Below, piece after piece: positions 11,043-23,700 of a stretch of DNA of 64,000 bases. The position numbers were made by a program, and so were the translations under genes. Under the pieces are notes generated by a model, which worked only from the letters and a program-made list of their open reading frames with translations, did no database searches and was not told where the DNA came from. Position 1 is the first letter of the stretch. Every line of letters begins with the position of its first letter. Source of the DNA: Mesostigma viride (lineage: Eukaryota; Streptophyta; Mesostigmatophyceae; Mesostigmatales; Mesostigmataceae); NCBI GenBank assembly GCA_009746045.1, contig RPFO01000082.1, positions 2,444,506 through 2,508,505 of the forward strand. The letters run 5' to 3'.

Positions 11043-11214
11043 TGCGACCCCCGCGGCCCCAACGACTCCAGACGCCCCAGCTTAGGGGAATACAGCAGCA
11101 ATAGTGTAGAATAGATAGACCGTGGCCATGTACATGAAAGCCTCCTACAGGCTCTATATACCAGCTGATTCACGAGTATTATTTAGCCATGGATGTACAT
11201 GTGCGCCTATGATG

Positions 11215-11565
11215 TGCCACACTCCAGATGATGCCTAGCTTTATTTAGTTATGCTGTGCCCATGCAGACAGCTGCTCTCTGCTGAGATGCCACGCTCCAG
11301 CTCTTGTTTAGCTATGCTGATCTCCCCCCCCATAACAGGCTCCCCCTTAGCTGGGCATAGCTTGATATAGATCATGGGGATGCAGGTGCCATCACTGCCA
11401 TGGTGCACCTAGAGCAAGTGTCGTTTACATTCCCACCCTTGCAGGAAGTAGCTTAGAATGTATTATTGGCCATATGCCCCTTCTCAAGGGCTATGTGCTA
11501 CATATACTCCCAACGGAGTTATGTTCCTAATAAATAAATTAATTAATTAATTAATTAATTCATTA
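11215..11565 (+). repeat. Interspersed retro-repeat with hairpin and TTAA tail
   Basis: This copy is in the sense orientation of the family also at 3893-4112 and 13145-13530. It ends with the hairpin ACTCC-CAAC-GGAGT, a spacer ATGTTCCTAATAAATA, and (TTAA)n up to 11563. No frame is conserved between copies, so it is a SINE or the 3' end of a LINE. Confidence 0.7.
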
Positions 11566-12714
11566 ACATTTGGCTAAATAATGCAGTATTCCAATGAAAA
11601 AGTGTAAGGTGAAAACGGGGTATGTCGCGTCCGTGATCTATCACGTCCGCGCAATTCAGATTTTGGCGTAATTCTGACGTCCGCAGCCTTGTGCGGGCTG
11701 CTATACCGCGGCCCGGTACTGACGCCGCGGATCTCAGTTGTTGTACTTTCGCGCCAAGTCCGCTGAATTTGCTGACGGAACTTTTGTGCGGACCTGAATT
11801 TCACTGACATTCGTCACAAGGGCAGTTTGCCGAATGCTGGTACACAGCAAGCTGGCGAGGCGCTGAGCAGCTGTGCAATTTCAGGATTTCAACGTGGGAC
11901 ACCAGACACAAATGCAAGGAAGCCCCAGGCGGTGCCTGGCATGGCCGATAGATTTGCCCTTGTATATTTGTGTTCGCTTGACAGATAAAGCTTGAAGTTT
12001 AGCTTGTCGGAAATTAGACAATGTTATGATTGGTTGATGTCAAAAGTGGCGCTAGCTAGTGGCGCCAGCCGCCAGCCTGGCTTGAGCTTTGAGCAGTATA
12101 GAAGGATGAGCAACGAACCATGGTGATCGTTGTTCGTCCGTTTCTCTCCCTCACAACTGGTTTGTTGTCTTCATGGGGTGAAATAGTTCGAGCAGCCCGG
12201 AGCAGCCCCCGTGAGTGGTTGCATGCAGTCAGTTGCCATGAGGATGGACTGACGGATATGACAATGTATTGGTTTTGTTAAGAATATGTGTAAGACTGAG
12301 AACGAGACAAGGGACAGGGCCTTCGGGCAACCCTGGTCGTCGTTGGCATGCGTGCCAGTAGGAACTAGGTTGGGAACACACGCGCACTGCCGTCACAAGG
12401 GACCTGCAGTGGCGTCACCCAAGGGGCCTCACAGCTGCTCTTATAACTACAACATTACAACTCGACAGTCTTTGTAATTCGTCATGTATCTCATTGGAAT
12501 TGAAAGGTCTTTTGGTTGCTTTGATGATAAAGCATTGATGATAAAGCATTGTCTCAAGAATCGGCTGATTGGGCCGGATTGCCTGTCATGAAGGTGGCGG
12601 TGCCGTAAAGGACCGCACCTTTCATTCTCATTTTAAACGGACGAACAACCCATGATGGGTTCAGTCCGGCCAGCCTGGGGTTCCTCCTGCTTCACCCAGG
12701 GAAGCACAAGGAAG
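11566..12714. other. Intergenic, no gene seen
   Basis: No long frame or recognisable motif. A 15-bp duplication (gatgataaagcattg) occurs at about 12523-12551. Confidence 0.45.
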
Positions 12715-12860
12715 AGGTTATTGCTTAGCCTTCAAAAGCATCTGAAGAGGTTAGGCTTTTCCCTGTGAAAAGCCATTGAAGGGGTTATTGCTAAGCCTTT
12801 AAAAGCATGCATGTTAAGGTTGTTGCTGATCCTGGAAAAGCATCTTTGAGCAGCTGGATT
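12715..12860. repeat. Degenerate tandem repeat, about 60 bp
   Basis: Three loose copies of a unit containing ggttattgcttagcctt and aaaagcat are visible. Divergence suggests an old array. Confidence 0.45.
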
Positions 12861-12884
12861 TTTTTTAGGTAGGCAGTGGGGGAA

Positions 12885-13085
12885 AAAAAATGGCAGGATG
12901 TTGATATGTGAGCACCGTGAGGACCAAGACCTTGAAGAGCATGCGCTTGCGGTCCTCGATCGCCGAGTTCCTTCCGTTCGAGTGCAGTAGGCCGTACGGT
13001 AATTGAGCGAGCGGAGCCAGGCCCAGGCCAGGCCGATGCGGGTGTCCACGTACATCGTCTGCCTTGTAGCAGTGTTAATTTTATC
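12885..13085 (-). pseudogene. LINE ORF2 fragment
   Basis: On the minus strand a short piece reads VDTRIGLAWAWLR and, in a shifted frame, the equivalent of RKRMLFKVLVLTVLTY. Both match the region between the active site and the C-terminus of the LINE at 43680-43800. It is an isolated inactive fragment. Confidence 0.6.
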
Positions 13086-13144
13086 AAGGCGCGAATCGAT
13101 CGATATCGAAGCCGTGTGGCTATCTGTATGCATTAAATAGGATC

Positions 13145-13530
13145 ATGGATTAATTAGGAACATAACTCCGTTGGGAGTGTACATATGTAGCACATATCCC
13201 AGAGAAAGGGCATATGGCTGCGCTGGTTGTCTCTTTGATATGGCTTTTAATACATTATAAGCTACTTCCTGCAAGGGTGGGAATGTAAACGACATGTACT
13301 TGCTCGAGGTGCCCCAGGGCACCTGCACCCCCATGATCTATCAAGCTATATATCCAGCTAAGGGGGAGCCTGTCATGGTGAGGGAAGATCAACGTGGCGA
13401 TACAAAAGCTAATGCCTGCATGCCTTCTCATCAGAGAGTGACTCTCTGTATGGGCAGGGCTGAGCTAACTCTTAATGCATCATCCATGGGGGGTCCCATT
13501 AGAGGCAGGGTGTGGCTAAATTCTTAAATG
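13145..13530 (-). repeat. Interspersed retro-repeat, inverted copy
   Basis: Reverse-orientation copy of the 11215-11565 family. TTAATTAGGAACATAACTCC begins the left side, with hairpin ACTCC-GTTG-GGAGT read on plus. It carries an internal gcgctggttgtctctttgat segment shared with repeat family X. Confidence 0.65.
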
Positions 13531-14736
13531 CATCATCCATGGATTGAGGCAGATAGTATAAACAAACAATTAATTAGTGGTCTCTACAAAAATTATTAAT
13601 AAGGTCGATCGTATGATTTAAACAAGAAGAAGTTTGAAGAAAAGAAGAAAGGAAGATCCCCACGTGTAACAAATTTAACGCAGTCACGCGCTTTTAAATT
13701 TAATAACAACTTTGATTGCATTAATCAATAAATTTAAAAACTACGTATATACTACTAATTATACTCGATACTACTAATAATACTTATTATAAGGTTGTCT
13801 CATTGATAATAATACTTATTCATGAGGCCGTGTGAAGTAAATACATCTCCCGGGTGCTGAGCCTGAATGTGGCCCGCAGCCAGCTGCACACTAATCAGCA
13901 GCGTTCTCTTCCGGGATTGGCCCAAAGAGCAAGAACAATTAACAATGCTCCGCGCTGTAGCAAATAAACTACAAACGGGGCAAAACGGCGTGGTGATATC
14001 ACCACGCCATGAGACAATGTGACATGGTGATATCACCATTCCACCCTGCCGATGGCATGCTTTCCTGCAATATCTATAATGTAGGTAGTATACTATAGGT
14101 GACCAAAGTAACGAAAACGTGCTGCTATGCAACCCGTCACCATGATCTTCACTAGACTCCCTAGCTCACAAATCAACAGACACGGCCATCCGTCTTGCCG
14201 CAGTAGCACCTTGCCAGGGAATGCACAAGAAGGCATGCACGGACCAGATCAGCGACCTAACAAACAACAAGGGTGACCGTCCACTGTACTAACAATGTAG
14301 GCCTTATCTTCGCACAAGCTCGTACAATCCAGTGGAGCTCCTGGCCATAGCTTAGACCTCATTGACTAGAGAGATGCCAGGGCACAGCAAATCAAACCGT
14401 GGATGCCAGCGGGCAGAATGGCTGCCTTCAACTCGGAGACCCTGGTTAATTAATGCAGCCCAGCATGGCCTACGGCTAGGGAGTGCGACCCTTTTGAGAA
14501 GCCTAGGCACACTCCCCGCGTCCTAGCTCCTGACCAATATCGTACCACCCCCAGATGCATAAACAACCTCAACCACCCGCACACAAAAAAAAATACAGAC
14601 GTCAATACAGTCTTCCAACTTGGACGCAGCAACTCCATGCATCGCCAGGGTGCCACGGGGGAACGCAGGGTCACCGTTCCCACCCGTCCACAAGGAGAAA
14701 AATCACACATGAATACCGCCGCCCAACAGAAAAGGG
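13531..14736. other. AT-rich intergenic, no gene seen
   Basis: The first part (13560-13810) is strongly AT rich. Two perfect palindromes lie at 13987-14008 and 14024-14039. The region lies downstream of the cyclase gene and may hold its 3' untranslated sequence. Confidence 0.4.
13987..14039. repeat. Twin GTGATATCAC palindromes
   Basis: GGCGTGGTGATATCACCACGCC-type symmetry spans 22 bp at 13987-14008. The related 16-bp palindrome ATGGTGATATCACCAT is at 14024-14039. They share the core TGGTGATATCACCA and sit 15 bp apart, like a pair of dimeric protein-binding sites. No function is known. Confidence 0.5.
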
Positions 14737-17700
14737 CTAAGTCGTCACCCTCCGCCCATGGTACAGGCGGCGCAGAGGCTGGCTCACCATATCCACTACG
14801 ACCCACGACCGAGGCTCCCGGGTGTGTGACTTCCTCCCCTCGCTCAAGTCAGGCCACAGCTCCCCCTCCTCCCCCTCCCCCCTTAAGAGCTGCTCCGCGT
14901 CTTCAGGTCTCCACACGGAGCTGAAGTCCACCCGGTGGCAGTGCCGGTCGGGCGGGTCGGGCGGGTTGGGCAGGTTGAGCGGGTTGGGCGGGAAGGGCAG
15001 TGGGTGGGCGGCCAGCAAGGCTGACGAGCTGAACATCCGGCTGTGCGTGAGCGGGCTGGACACCTGGAACAGCACTATGGGCATCGAGATACCCTGCCAG
15101 GGTGGTGGTGGTGGGAGTAGGAGGGGGGGGGGGGGGGGGGGGGGGGACAAGTGCATGAGGACCATGGCAAGGAGACCTTGTTACATATACCAGCACACGT
15201 ACGATAGAAGCACTAACCCTTAGAACACCTGTCTACTAACAGTTTGGTTTCCCATACTGCATAAGTTTGACACTTTGTTAGTGTTCTGGAAACATAAGCA
15301 ATAACAGCTACAGCCACCAGATAAACCAACCTTCCTACATTCAAAGTGCAGTGCCCTTGCTACCTTCAACATGCAGCGCCGCTCTACCTTCTTACCTTCA
15401 AGGCACAGGGACCCAGCGGCGCGAAGCTGAGCTTGCGGCGCAACACCTCGGCCGACTGGGAAACAGCGTCCACGACCTCGGCACTGCACAGTGTCTGGCC
15501 ATCCGCGGCGTGGCAGGCAATGCGTGCGGCGCGGTTCATGAGCGGTCCGAAATAGGACGCCCGCCCGGTGCTCGCGTGGGGGAGGCAGCGCGTGGGGAGG
15601 TCCCAGTAGAACCCACACTTGACGCGCAGGCCCCTGCGGGGACAAGAGGCAAGCATGGGGGAAGCAAGCATAACGATGACCAAGTCAATACTGTCGCACT
15701 TGATGCGCGGGCCGATGTGGGGACGAGATGGAAGCACGGCCTGCAGCAAGCATACACCTATGAACAGGTCCATGACGAGCCCGCAGATAGGTATTGTCTT
15801 TTGTGGTCCTTTACGCGCTGGCCAATGCGCAAGGCAGACGGACGAGAAGAAGAGGGAAGAGAGGAGCATGGGTGGACGCAAGTAAGGACTTGAAAAAGTT
15901 CATATTAAAGCGCTTGATCTGCGGGCTATGGGCGACCAGGCACAAGGGCAGGTTGCGGCTATTAATAAACTGTGGCGGGGGCAACTCATTCAATTGGGAC
16001 CTTGACATTGGAGCAATCGTGGTACAAGAAGAAAGATGAACACTGCACCAAAGCACGTTTCAAAAAAAAAAAAAAAAGAGGTCTACAACAGTCACCATCA
16101 CACCCTTGAACCGAAATCCTACCCCTCCACACCCCATATGGCGTCTGCCCGTCATCAGAACATCTTCCTCAGCAAGGACTGGTCATGCAATCGATACTTC
16201 ATCAAGGACTGGTCATGGAATCGATACCTCATCAAGGACTGGTCATGCAATCGATACCTCATCAAGGACTGGTCATGCAATCGATACCTCATCAAGGACT
16301 GGTCATGGGATCGATACCTCAGCAAGGACTGGTCATGCAATCGATACTTCATCAAGGACTGGTCATGCAATCGATACCTCATCAAGGACTGGTCATGGAA
16401 TCGATACCTCATCAAGGACTGGTCATGCAATCGATACCTCATCAAGGACTGGTCATGCAATCGATACCTCATCAAGGACTGGTCATGGAATCGATACCTC
16501 ATCAAGGACTGGTCATGGAATCGATACTTCATCAAGGACTGGTCATGCAATCGATACCTCATCAAGGACTGGTCATGCAATCGATACCTCATCAAGGACT
16601 GGTCATGGGATCGATACCTCATCAAGGACTGGTCATGCAATCGATACCTCATCAAGGACTGGTCATGCAATCGATACCTCATCAAGGACTGGTCATGCAA
16701 TCGATACCTCATCAAGGACTGGTCATGCAATCGATACCTCATCAAGGACTGGTCATGCAATCGATACCTCATCAAGGACTGGTCATGGGATCGATACCTC
16801 ATCAAGGACTGGTCATGGGATCGATACCTAATCAAGGACTGGTCATGGGATCGATACCTCATCAAGGACTGGTCATGCAATCGATACCTCATCAAGGACT
16901 GGTCATGGAATCGATACCTCATCAAGGACTGGTCATGCAATCGATACCTCATCAAGGACTGGTCATGCAATCGATACCTCATCAAGGACTGGTCATGGGA
17001 TCGATACCTCATCAAGGACTGGTCATGCAATCGATACCTCATCAAGGACTGGTCATGCAATCGATACCTCATCAAGGACTGGTCATGCAATCGATACTTC
17101 ATCAAGGACTGGTCATGCAATCGATACCTCATCAAGGACTGGTCATGCAATCGATACCTCATCAAGGACTGGTCATGCAATCGATACCTCATCAAGGACT
17201 GGTCATGCAATCGATACCTCATCAAGGACTGGTCATGCAATCGATACCTCATCAAGGACTGGTCATGCAATCGATACCTCATCAAGGACTGGTCATGCAA
17301 TCGATACCTCATCAAGGACTGGTCATGCAATCGATACCTCATCAAGGACTGGTCATGCAATCGATACCTCATCAAGGACTGGTCATGCAATCGATACCTC
17401 ATCAAGGACTGGTCATGCAATCGATACCTCATCAAGGACTGGTCATGCAATCGATACCTCATCAAGAACTGGTCATGCAATCGATACCTCATCAAGGACT
17501 GGTCATGCAATCGATACCTCATCAAGGACTGGTCATGCAATCGATACCTCATCAAGGACTGGTCATGCAATCGATACCTCATCAAGGACTGGTCATGCAA
17601 TCGATACCTCATCAAGGACTGGTCATGCAATCGATACCTCATCAAGGACTGGTCATGCAATCGATACCTCGTCAAGGACTGGTCATGCAATCGATACCTC

Positions 17701-20700
17701 ATCAAGGACTGGTCATGCAATCGATACCTCATCAAGGACTGGTCATGGGATCGATACCTCATCAAGGACTGGTCATGCAATCGATACCTCATCAAGGACT
17801 GGTCATGCAATCGATACTTCATCAAGGACTGGTCATGCAATCGATACCTCATCAAGGACTGGTCATGCAATCGATACCTTTTGTCGCCCGCTTCCCTCTC
17901 CAGCACCAATCTATAGCTCTCTACACACTCTATCGTCCATTCCACTTCGAAACAAGTCACGTAAGGAGAAAGACACCAAAGGAAGGTCTCCTGCACCCAA
18001 GGGGGTCCATCCCCGTTGGCCCTTTCCCCCGCACCATACCAAAGCCCCGCTCCCATGTCCCTGTCCCCACACCTACCGGTAACATTCGCTGTTGTACGGG
18101 TCGGTGCTACTGCGGCCTCCGTTCGTATGGTCGTCATACGTGCACAACGCCGGAGGAGTCGACGCCAGCATACTGTCCTGCAGGCCGTCAGTCGGCGCCA
18201 GGAGCTCCTCGGGCCAAGGGAGAGCCATCGCGCCCACCTGGAGGTCCTGGCTAAAGAGCACCGCGTGCAGCGGGTCGGAGAACGCGATCAGAAAGTTGCC
18301 GTTCTTCTCCTCGCACTCGTAGCCACTGTGCATGCCCAGCGTCTGGCGGACAAAGGCCGCCAGGAGCTGCACGCCCATGCTATATTTAGGGCGGCGCTTC
18401 AGCGCTGGGGACGTCTCGACGAATGTGAACATGATCACGACCGGCTCGCTGGGGGGGGTATCATGCACGTAGGAGGCCGAGGACGGCGCGTCGAAGAAGG
18501 ACGGGGCCAGTTGCTGGATCGATTTGATGGGCTTGAACGGTGCCCGTTTCTGGAGCGACTGCGGGAGGACTTCCATCAGCTGCAATGGTGGCAGCTCGCG
18601 ATCCACCAAGTGCTCGCCCATGTTGTGCACGACCAGGTGAAGGGAGTTTGTGAATGCGGCAGGCCCCAGCGCCGCCCACGCGTCCATGGACATGAGCACC
18701 TGGCCGCCCTGGGACGCCGCGTCCACAATGGCCTTGGCTGTGTCCATGACCTTGCCCACGTAGCGCCGGCGACCGTTCTCGTGGAGGTAGGCGGACTCGG
18801 CCATGCCCGTGTGGATGCCCGCGCGCACGCGCAGGCCGCGGTAGAGGACGCTCCCGTTTTTCCCATACACCTCTTCACCGCTCGGGTGCAGGAGCAGCTC
18901 GTCGGGCCAGCAGCCAGCATGAGGGATCTGGGCGCCCTCCGGAGCGCCGAGCAGCCGCTCAGGGTAGAGGAGGGCAAGTTGCACCTCGAGCGTCCAGCGC
19001 AACGCGTCACTCGCGTCGTGGAAGACTACCTCGAATGCGTCGCCTTCTGTGTCACACTCGTAGCCGTAGTGCTTGCCGAGAAGTTCACGCAGGACCTGGG
19101 GGCGTGGGGACGGAAAGAGGGTCAAAAGGGGGTCAACAGGGGGTCGAGAGGGGATCCAAGAAATTTAAAAGGGGGTTGAAGGGGGGCCTAATGGGGGCAA
19201 ACAAAGGGCTAAAGGGGGGATCAGAGGGGGGAAGTGGGGGGCACACGACACATGAGTGCAAAGCAACAAACAAGGACACAAGGACATGGGATGCAACAGA
19301 CAAGGATCAACATAACAAGCTTCCCCCCCCCCCCCCCCACACACACACAACACCACTCCCGGATTACGCCGAGCCAAGAGACATACGACTTCTCATTACC
19401 CTCCCCCCACCCCGACGCCCGCACGCCCCTTGCATTTCTCATTTTCTCCCATTTCACCTCTCAAAGACGGGCATGTCACCGGGTTGAGAGAAGACGGCGC
19501 GAAGAAGATAGCAATGAGGGGAGGACGGCGAGGAAGAGAGGGACAACCGCAATAGGCAGCATCCCCCCAACTATCTCTTGTGACAGCAACCATGGTGCCT
19601 CTGGGTACGTGTCGTGGTTACTTGGTGGAACTGTGCCACAGGGAAAGAGACGCATGCTGCGCGACGAGAGCGTGATCTTGTGGTGCTCTCTTTAATACGA
19701 TACACCACGCTGAAAGGAGGAATCGAGTCATGGGGCGCGCACCTTATGGTGGATCTGCAGGCTGCGGTCCATCACACTGGGGTCCCACTCCCACAGCCGC
19801 GTCGAGTCCTCGATCTGCAGGGCGCGCACAGGCAGGAAGCACACGACAGACCGCGACATGAACAAGAAGGGTGTAGAGCAACAGCGATACGGATAGATGT
19901 TAACGAGAACAAGGGTGTAGAGCAACAGGGATACGGATAGACGTTAACGAGAACAAGGGTGTAGAGCAACAGGGATACGGATAGACGTTAACGAGAACAA
20001 GGGTGTAGAGCAACAGGGATACGGATAGACGTTAACGAGAACAAGGGTGTAGAGCTACAGGGATACGGATAGACGTTAACGAGAACAAGGGTGTAGAGCA
20101 ACAGGGATACGGATAGACGTTAACGAGAACAAGGGTGTAGAGCAACAGGGATACGGATAGACGTTAACGAGAACAAGGGTGTAGAGCAACAGGGATACGG
20201 ATAGACGTTAACGAGAACAAGGGTGTAGAGCAACAGGGATACGGATAGACGTAGGGTGAACCATGAGAAGGACCATCCACTGGATCACAGTACCAGCAAT
20301 AAATAGGAACACAGCATAAGCAAGCGTGGATCACAGTACCAGCAATAAATAGGAGCACAGAAGACCATGTGACGGACGCATGGAGCATAGGAAGGGCTAG
20401 TAATGAATACAAACAACCTTCTTATTCCAATCGAAGGACCCTGCAGCAGGCCATACACAAAGGCTTTCTATGGCGGATTCCATGAAACACCCTATAGAGC
20501 GTACCATGGCGTGTCGTTTAGCTGACACAGCATATCCAAGGCCAGACAGCCGAGCATACCAGCCACAGAGGACGATTATGCACCACCCAATCCATGCAGG
20601 CATCCAGCAAGTCACCTCAAGGCAAGCTGGCTCAACCAGGTGCTTGAGATGACAAAGGGGATGACATCACATCCAGTGGCCATCTGGCGCTGAAATAAAG

Positions 20701-23700
20701 CAATGGGGGGTGCTGGGGCCGATACGTGGGCTATAATACGGTGTGCTCGTGGGTGGGGGGGGCGATTACTTGGGCGCTAGAGAGTACCGTGTGCATGTGG
20801 GGCGCTGACCTGTGGCGACTTACAGCCATGGCCCATACCTACAGCCATGACCACTTACACAAAGAAGTCCACGGTGCACTTGTCTGGGTGCGGGAAACGA
20901 GTCTACGCCCACGGTCACTAACATCCCTGAGCATTTCCATCCGCGACGTCTTACATAAACGCCCCCCAGCTGCACCCTTATACCCGTGAGCACTTACACT
21001 TACAGCCAGGAGTATTTCACAACCGTGAGCACCATACTTGGATATGTGGCCACTCTCATCCTGTGAGTATGTCCACCTGCGACCACTTACGTCCGTGAGC
21101 ACCACCGTGAGCCGCTCGTTCAACTGCGGGGGCCGCCGTCGCTTGGCCTTGAGCAGCTTCCTCCTCTCCTGCCCAGCGGTGACCCTGCGGGTGCACCAAA
21201 AGTACGACCCTAGAGTGACTGCAGACACCAGCAGTAGGCCGCCCCCCATGAGCAGCCACTTGAGCAGTTCGGGGCCATGGCCGTCCCCCCCCTGTTGCTC
21301 GCACAGACTGCCCTTGACCCCCGGCTCGCAGACACACCAGCCGACTGTTGGGTCCAACTCCACAAGCGACGCCGCATTGATGCTGGCATTCGGGAACTGG
21401 CACGCACCGCGGCCCGAGCACGGCCTGCTGCCGTTGGCCCCGCACCCAGCGGTGTGGTCGCAGACGGAGAAGGACAGATCCCGCCCGAGGTCCAGCACGG
21501 AGCGGACGCGGTGAAGCGCGCAGTCAGCGCGCCGGCGGGCGGCCGCGGGGGTAATTCTGTCGCGTGTCACCAGTCGGTCGGTTGACAGCACCCCCTGGAA
21601 GAGCCTCTCCCCCCGCGTCTGTCGCGCCAGCACGGCAGCCATGTACGTGATGTACATGGCCAAGGGGGTCTGGGGGGGGCGAAGGGCCGGAAAAAACACA
21701 TGACAGATGGCGTGCATGCAGAAATGCAGGCACAGTTAGGCCGAGGCAACACCCACACAGGGCACTAAGCATGGTTGCCGCCGAGAAGAAGGAAGCAATG
21801 GCTCCCAGAGACACACCAGCTTGTTTCCCCCCTGACGATTTGCAACCTTTCCTCGCATGCCAGGCGCTGCTTGACCCGTTGCTATTACTGCTGTGACAAC
21901 CTACCACTACAATCATGGTCCCTATCATCCACCGACCCGTTGCTATTACTGCTGCGACAACCTACCACTACAATCATGGTCCCTATCATCCACCGACCCG
22001 TTGCTATTACTGCTGTGACAACCTGCCACTACAATCATGGTCCCTATCATCCACCGACCCGTTGCTATTACTGCTGTGACAACCTACCACTACATCATGG
22101 TCCCTATCATCCACCGACCCGTTGCTATTATGCTGTGACAACCTACCACTACATCATGGTCCCTATCATCCACCGACCCGTTGCTATTATGCTGTGACAA
22201 CCTGCCACTACAATCATGGTCCCGATCATCCACCAACCCGTTGCTACTACTGCTGTGACAACCTACCACTACAACCATGGTCCCTATCATCCAACTAGTC
22301 TTGCTCATTATGTGCTGGTCGCGGTTCTGCCAAGCAGCAAACAGCCGATCCGCCACACGCCCCCTCCCAGCAACCAGCGGCTGGCAGAAAGCGCCTCTCC
22401 CTGGCATCCGGCCACCAATCGCAGGACCCCCGAACCCCCACCCATCCAGCATGGAAATACGCGAGCTTCTATCACGAACCTGCCAGTCGATGCAACCCCC
22501 GTAGCGCTGCCCCCCCACCAAGCTCTCCGGGTAGGCCAGCGCCTGCCAGTCCGAGGACGAACAGTGCAGGCTCAGCACGCGCGTGGCGTTGCCGTCGTAG
22601 CCACGCATGCCCTGCTGCTCCAGCAGGGCGAGCGCCCTAGGGAGATCGGTAGCCATTAGAGGGATGACCACCAGCGTGTGGACGCGCGTTGCCAACGTCC
22701 CGGGGGCGGGCTGGAGAGCCACCCGAAGCTGGTCGACATAGGCCGCCTGCTCCGAGACTGCGGGCGGGGACGGGAGGATCTGGAGGGCGGTCGGGGGATC
22801 GAACTCGTTCCGGATGAAGCATAAGATGCCCGTTTGGGGGCAGACCTGGCACCCCGTGGGCGTCCACTGCGCATGGAAGTACGTGAACACTCCGGAGCAG
22901 TTGCGGAGGTCCCCCTTGACAGGGAAATCCCAGAACCCATCCGCGTACGACAGGCTCTTGGCAAAGAACCCGTCGACAAACGCTCGCGACATCTGCGCCC
23001 ACTTGCTCGCGAACAGTAGACCAGAGTAGACCTTGACATCCTCGTTGTACTCTGGCATGGTCTCACGCACATATGCGCCAAGTGTCGCGCTCCCCTGCGA
23101 CGTCGGCCCGATGTAGGCGTCTACTTGATAGGTGTCGAGGAAGTCCTGCGCCGGGACCGAATTGTCCGCGTCCAGGGTTAGGAAGAAGGTCCGGTTCCCC
23201 TTGGACCGGCCCAGGGCCTCCATGGCGACGCCAACCCGGGGGTCGCCGGGCACGTAGAAATGATTCGAAGATACTGCTGAGGACCATTTGGTGGAGTTGG
23301 CGGCATCATAGGTGTCGGCTGCAGCAAACATGGCGCTGAAAACGGCCACGGGGATGCGCTCCCTGTGAGGGGCAAGAGACGGGGGGTGACGCCACGGGCG
23401 GGCACGCGGGAGAGGTGGGTGGGCACCAAGGAGGCCGGGATAAGGTTATCCAGCGGGCGGCGGGCGCGGCGGGCGGCGGGCAGGCGGGTGGGCGGGCGGG
23501 CGGGCAGGCGGGCGGGCAGGCGGGCGGGCGGGCGGGCGGGCGGCCGGCCGGCGGCGGGCGGGCGGCGGGCGGGCGGGCGGGCGGGCGGGCGGGCGGGCGG
23601 CGGGCGGGCGGGCAGGCAAGGCGGGCGGCGGGCGGCGGCGGGCGGGCGGCGGCGGGCGGGCGGGCGGGCGGGCGGGCGGCGGGCGGGCGGGCGGCGGGCG

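Larger units (their letters stand above)
14737..19814 (-). other. Cyclase exons 7-10: two catalytic domains
   Basis: Exons 7-8 complete domain 1: IEDSTRLWEWDP, GYECDTEGDAFEVVF with the second metal Asp (about 971), VLYRGLRVRAGIHTG, and RYVGKVMDTAKAI, where the usual Asn and Arg are replaced by Asp (1070) and Ala (1074). Domain 2 starts at about 1170 with EPVVIMFTFVETS, where Phe replaces the metal Asp. It has EKNGNFLIAF, where Asn replaces the second Asp. Exon 9 keeps YFGPLMNRAARI with the transition-state Asn (1325) and Arg (1329). So domain 1 supplies the metals and domain 2 the Asn/Arg, as in C1/C2 of animal transmembrane adenylyl cyclases. Purine-selecting positions read Glu and Ser in domain 2, which does not settle ATP versus GTP. 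Exon 10 adds MPIVLFQVSSP and a proline-rich tail. Confidence 0.8.

Noticed and set aside
14450-14806. Alternative C-terminal frame of the cyclase gene
   Set aside because: It is in a different frame from exon 10 and has no family motif; a further spliced exon is possible but cannot be supported.
16171-17880. CRISPR-like array of 30-bp repeats
   Set aside because: Units are directly adjacent with no unique spacers, and the context is eukaryotic with introns.
16036-18254. Open frames of 626-689 codons on both strands over the 30-bp array
   Set aside because: The unit is 30 bp and stop-free, so long frames arise automatically. The array lies inside intron 8 of a gene supported by conserved domains and in-phase splice sites.
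18016-19179. 387-codon plus-strand frame
   Set aside because: It is the antisense shadow of cyclase exon 8, which has clear family motifs on the minus strand.
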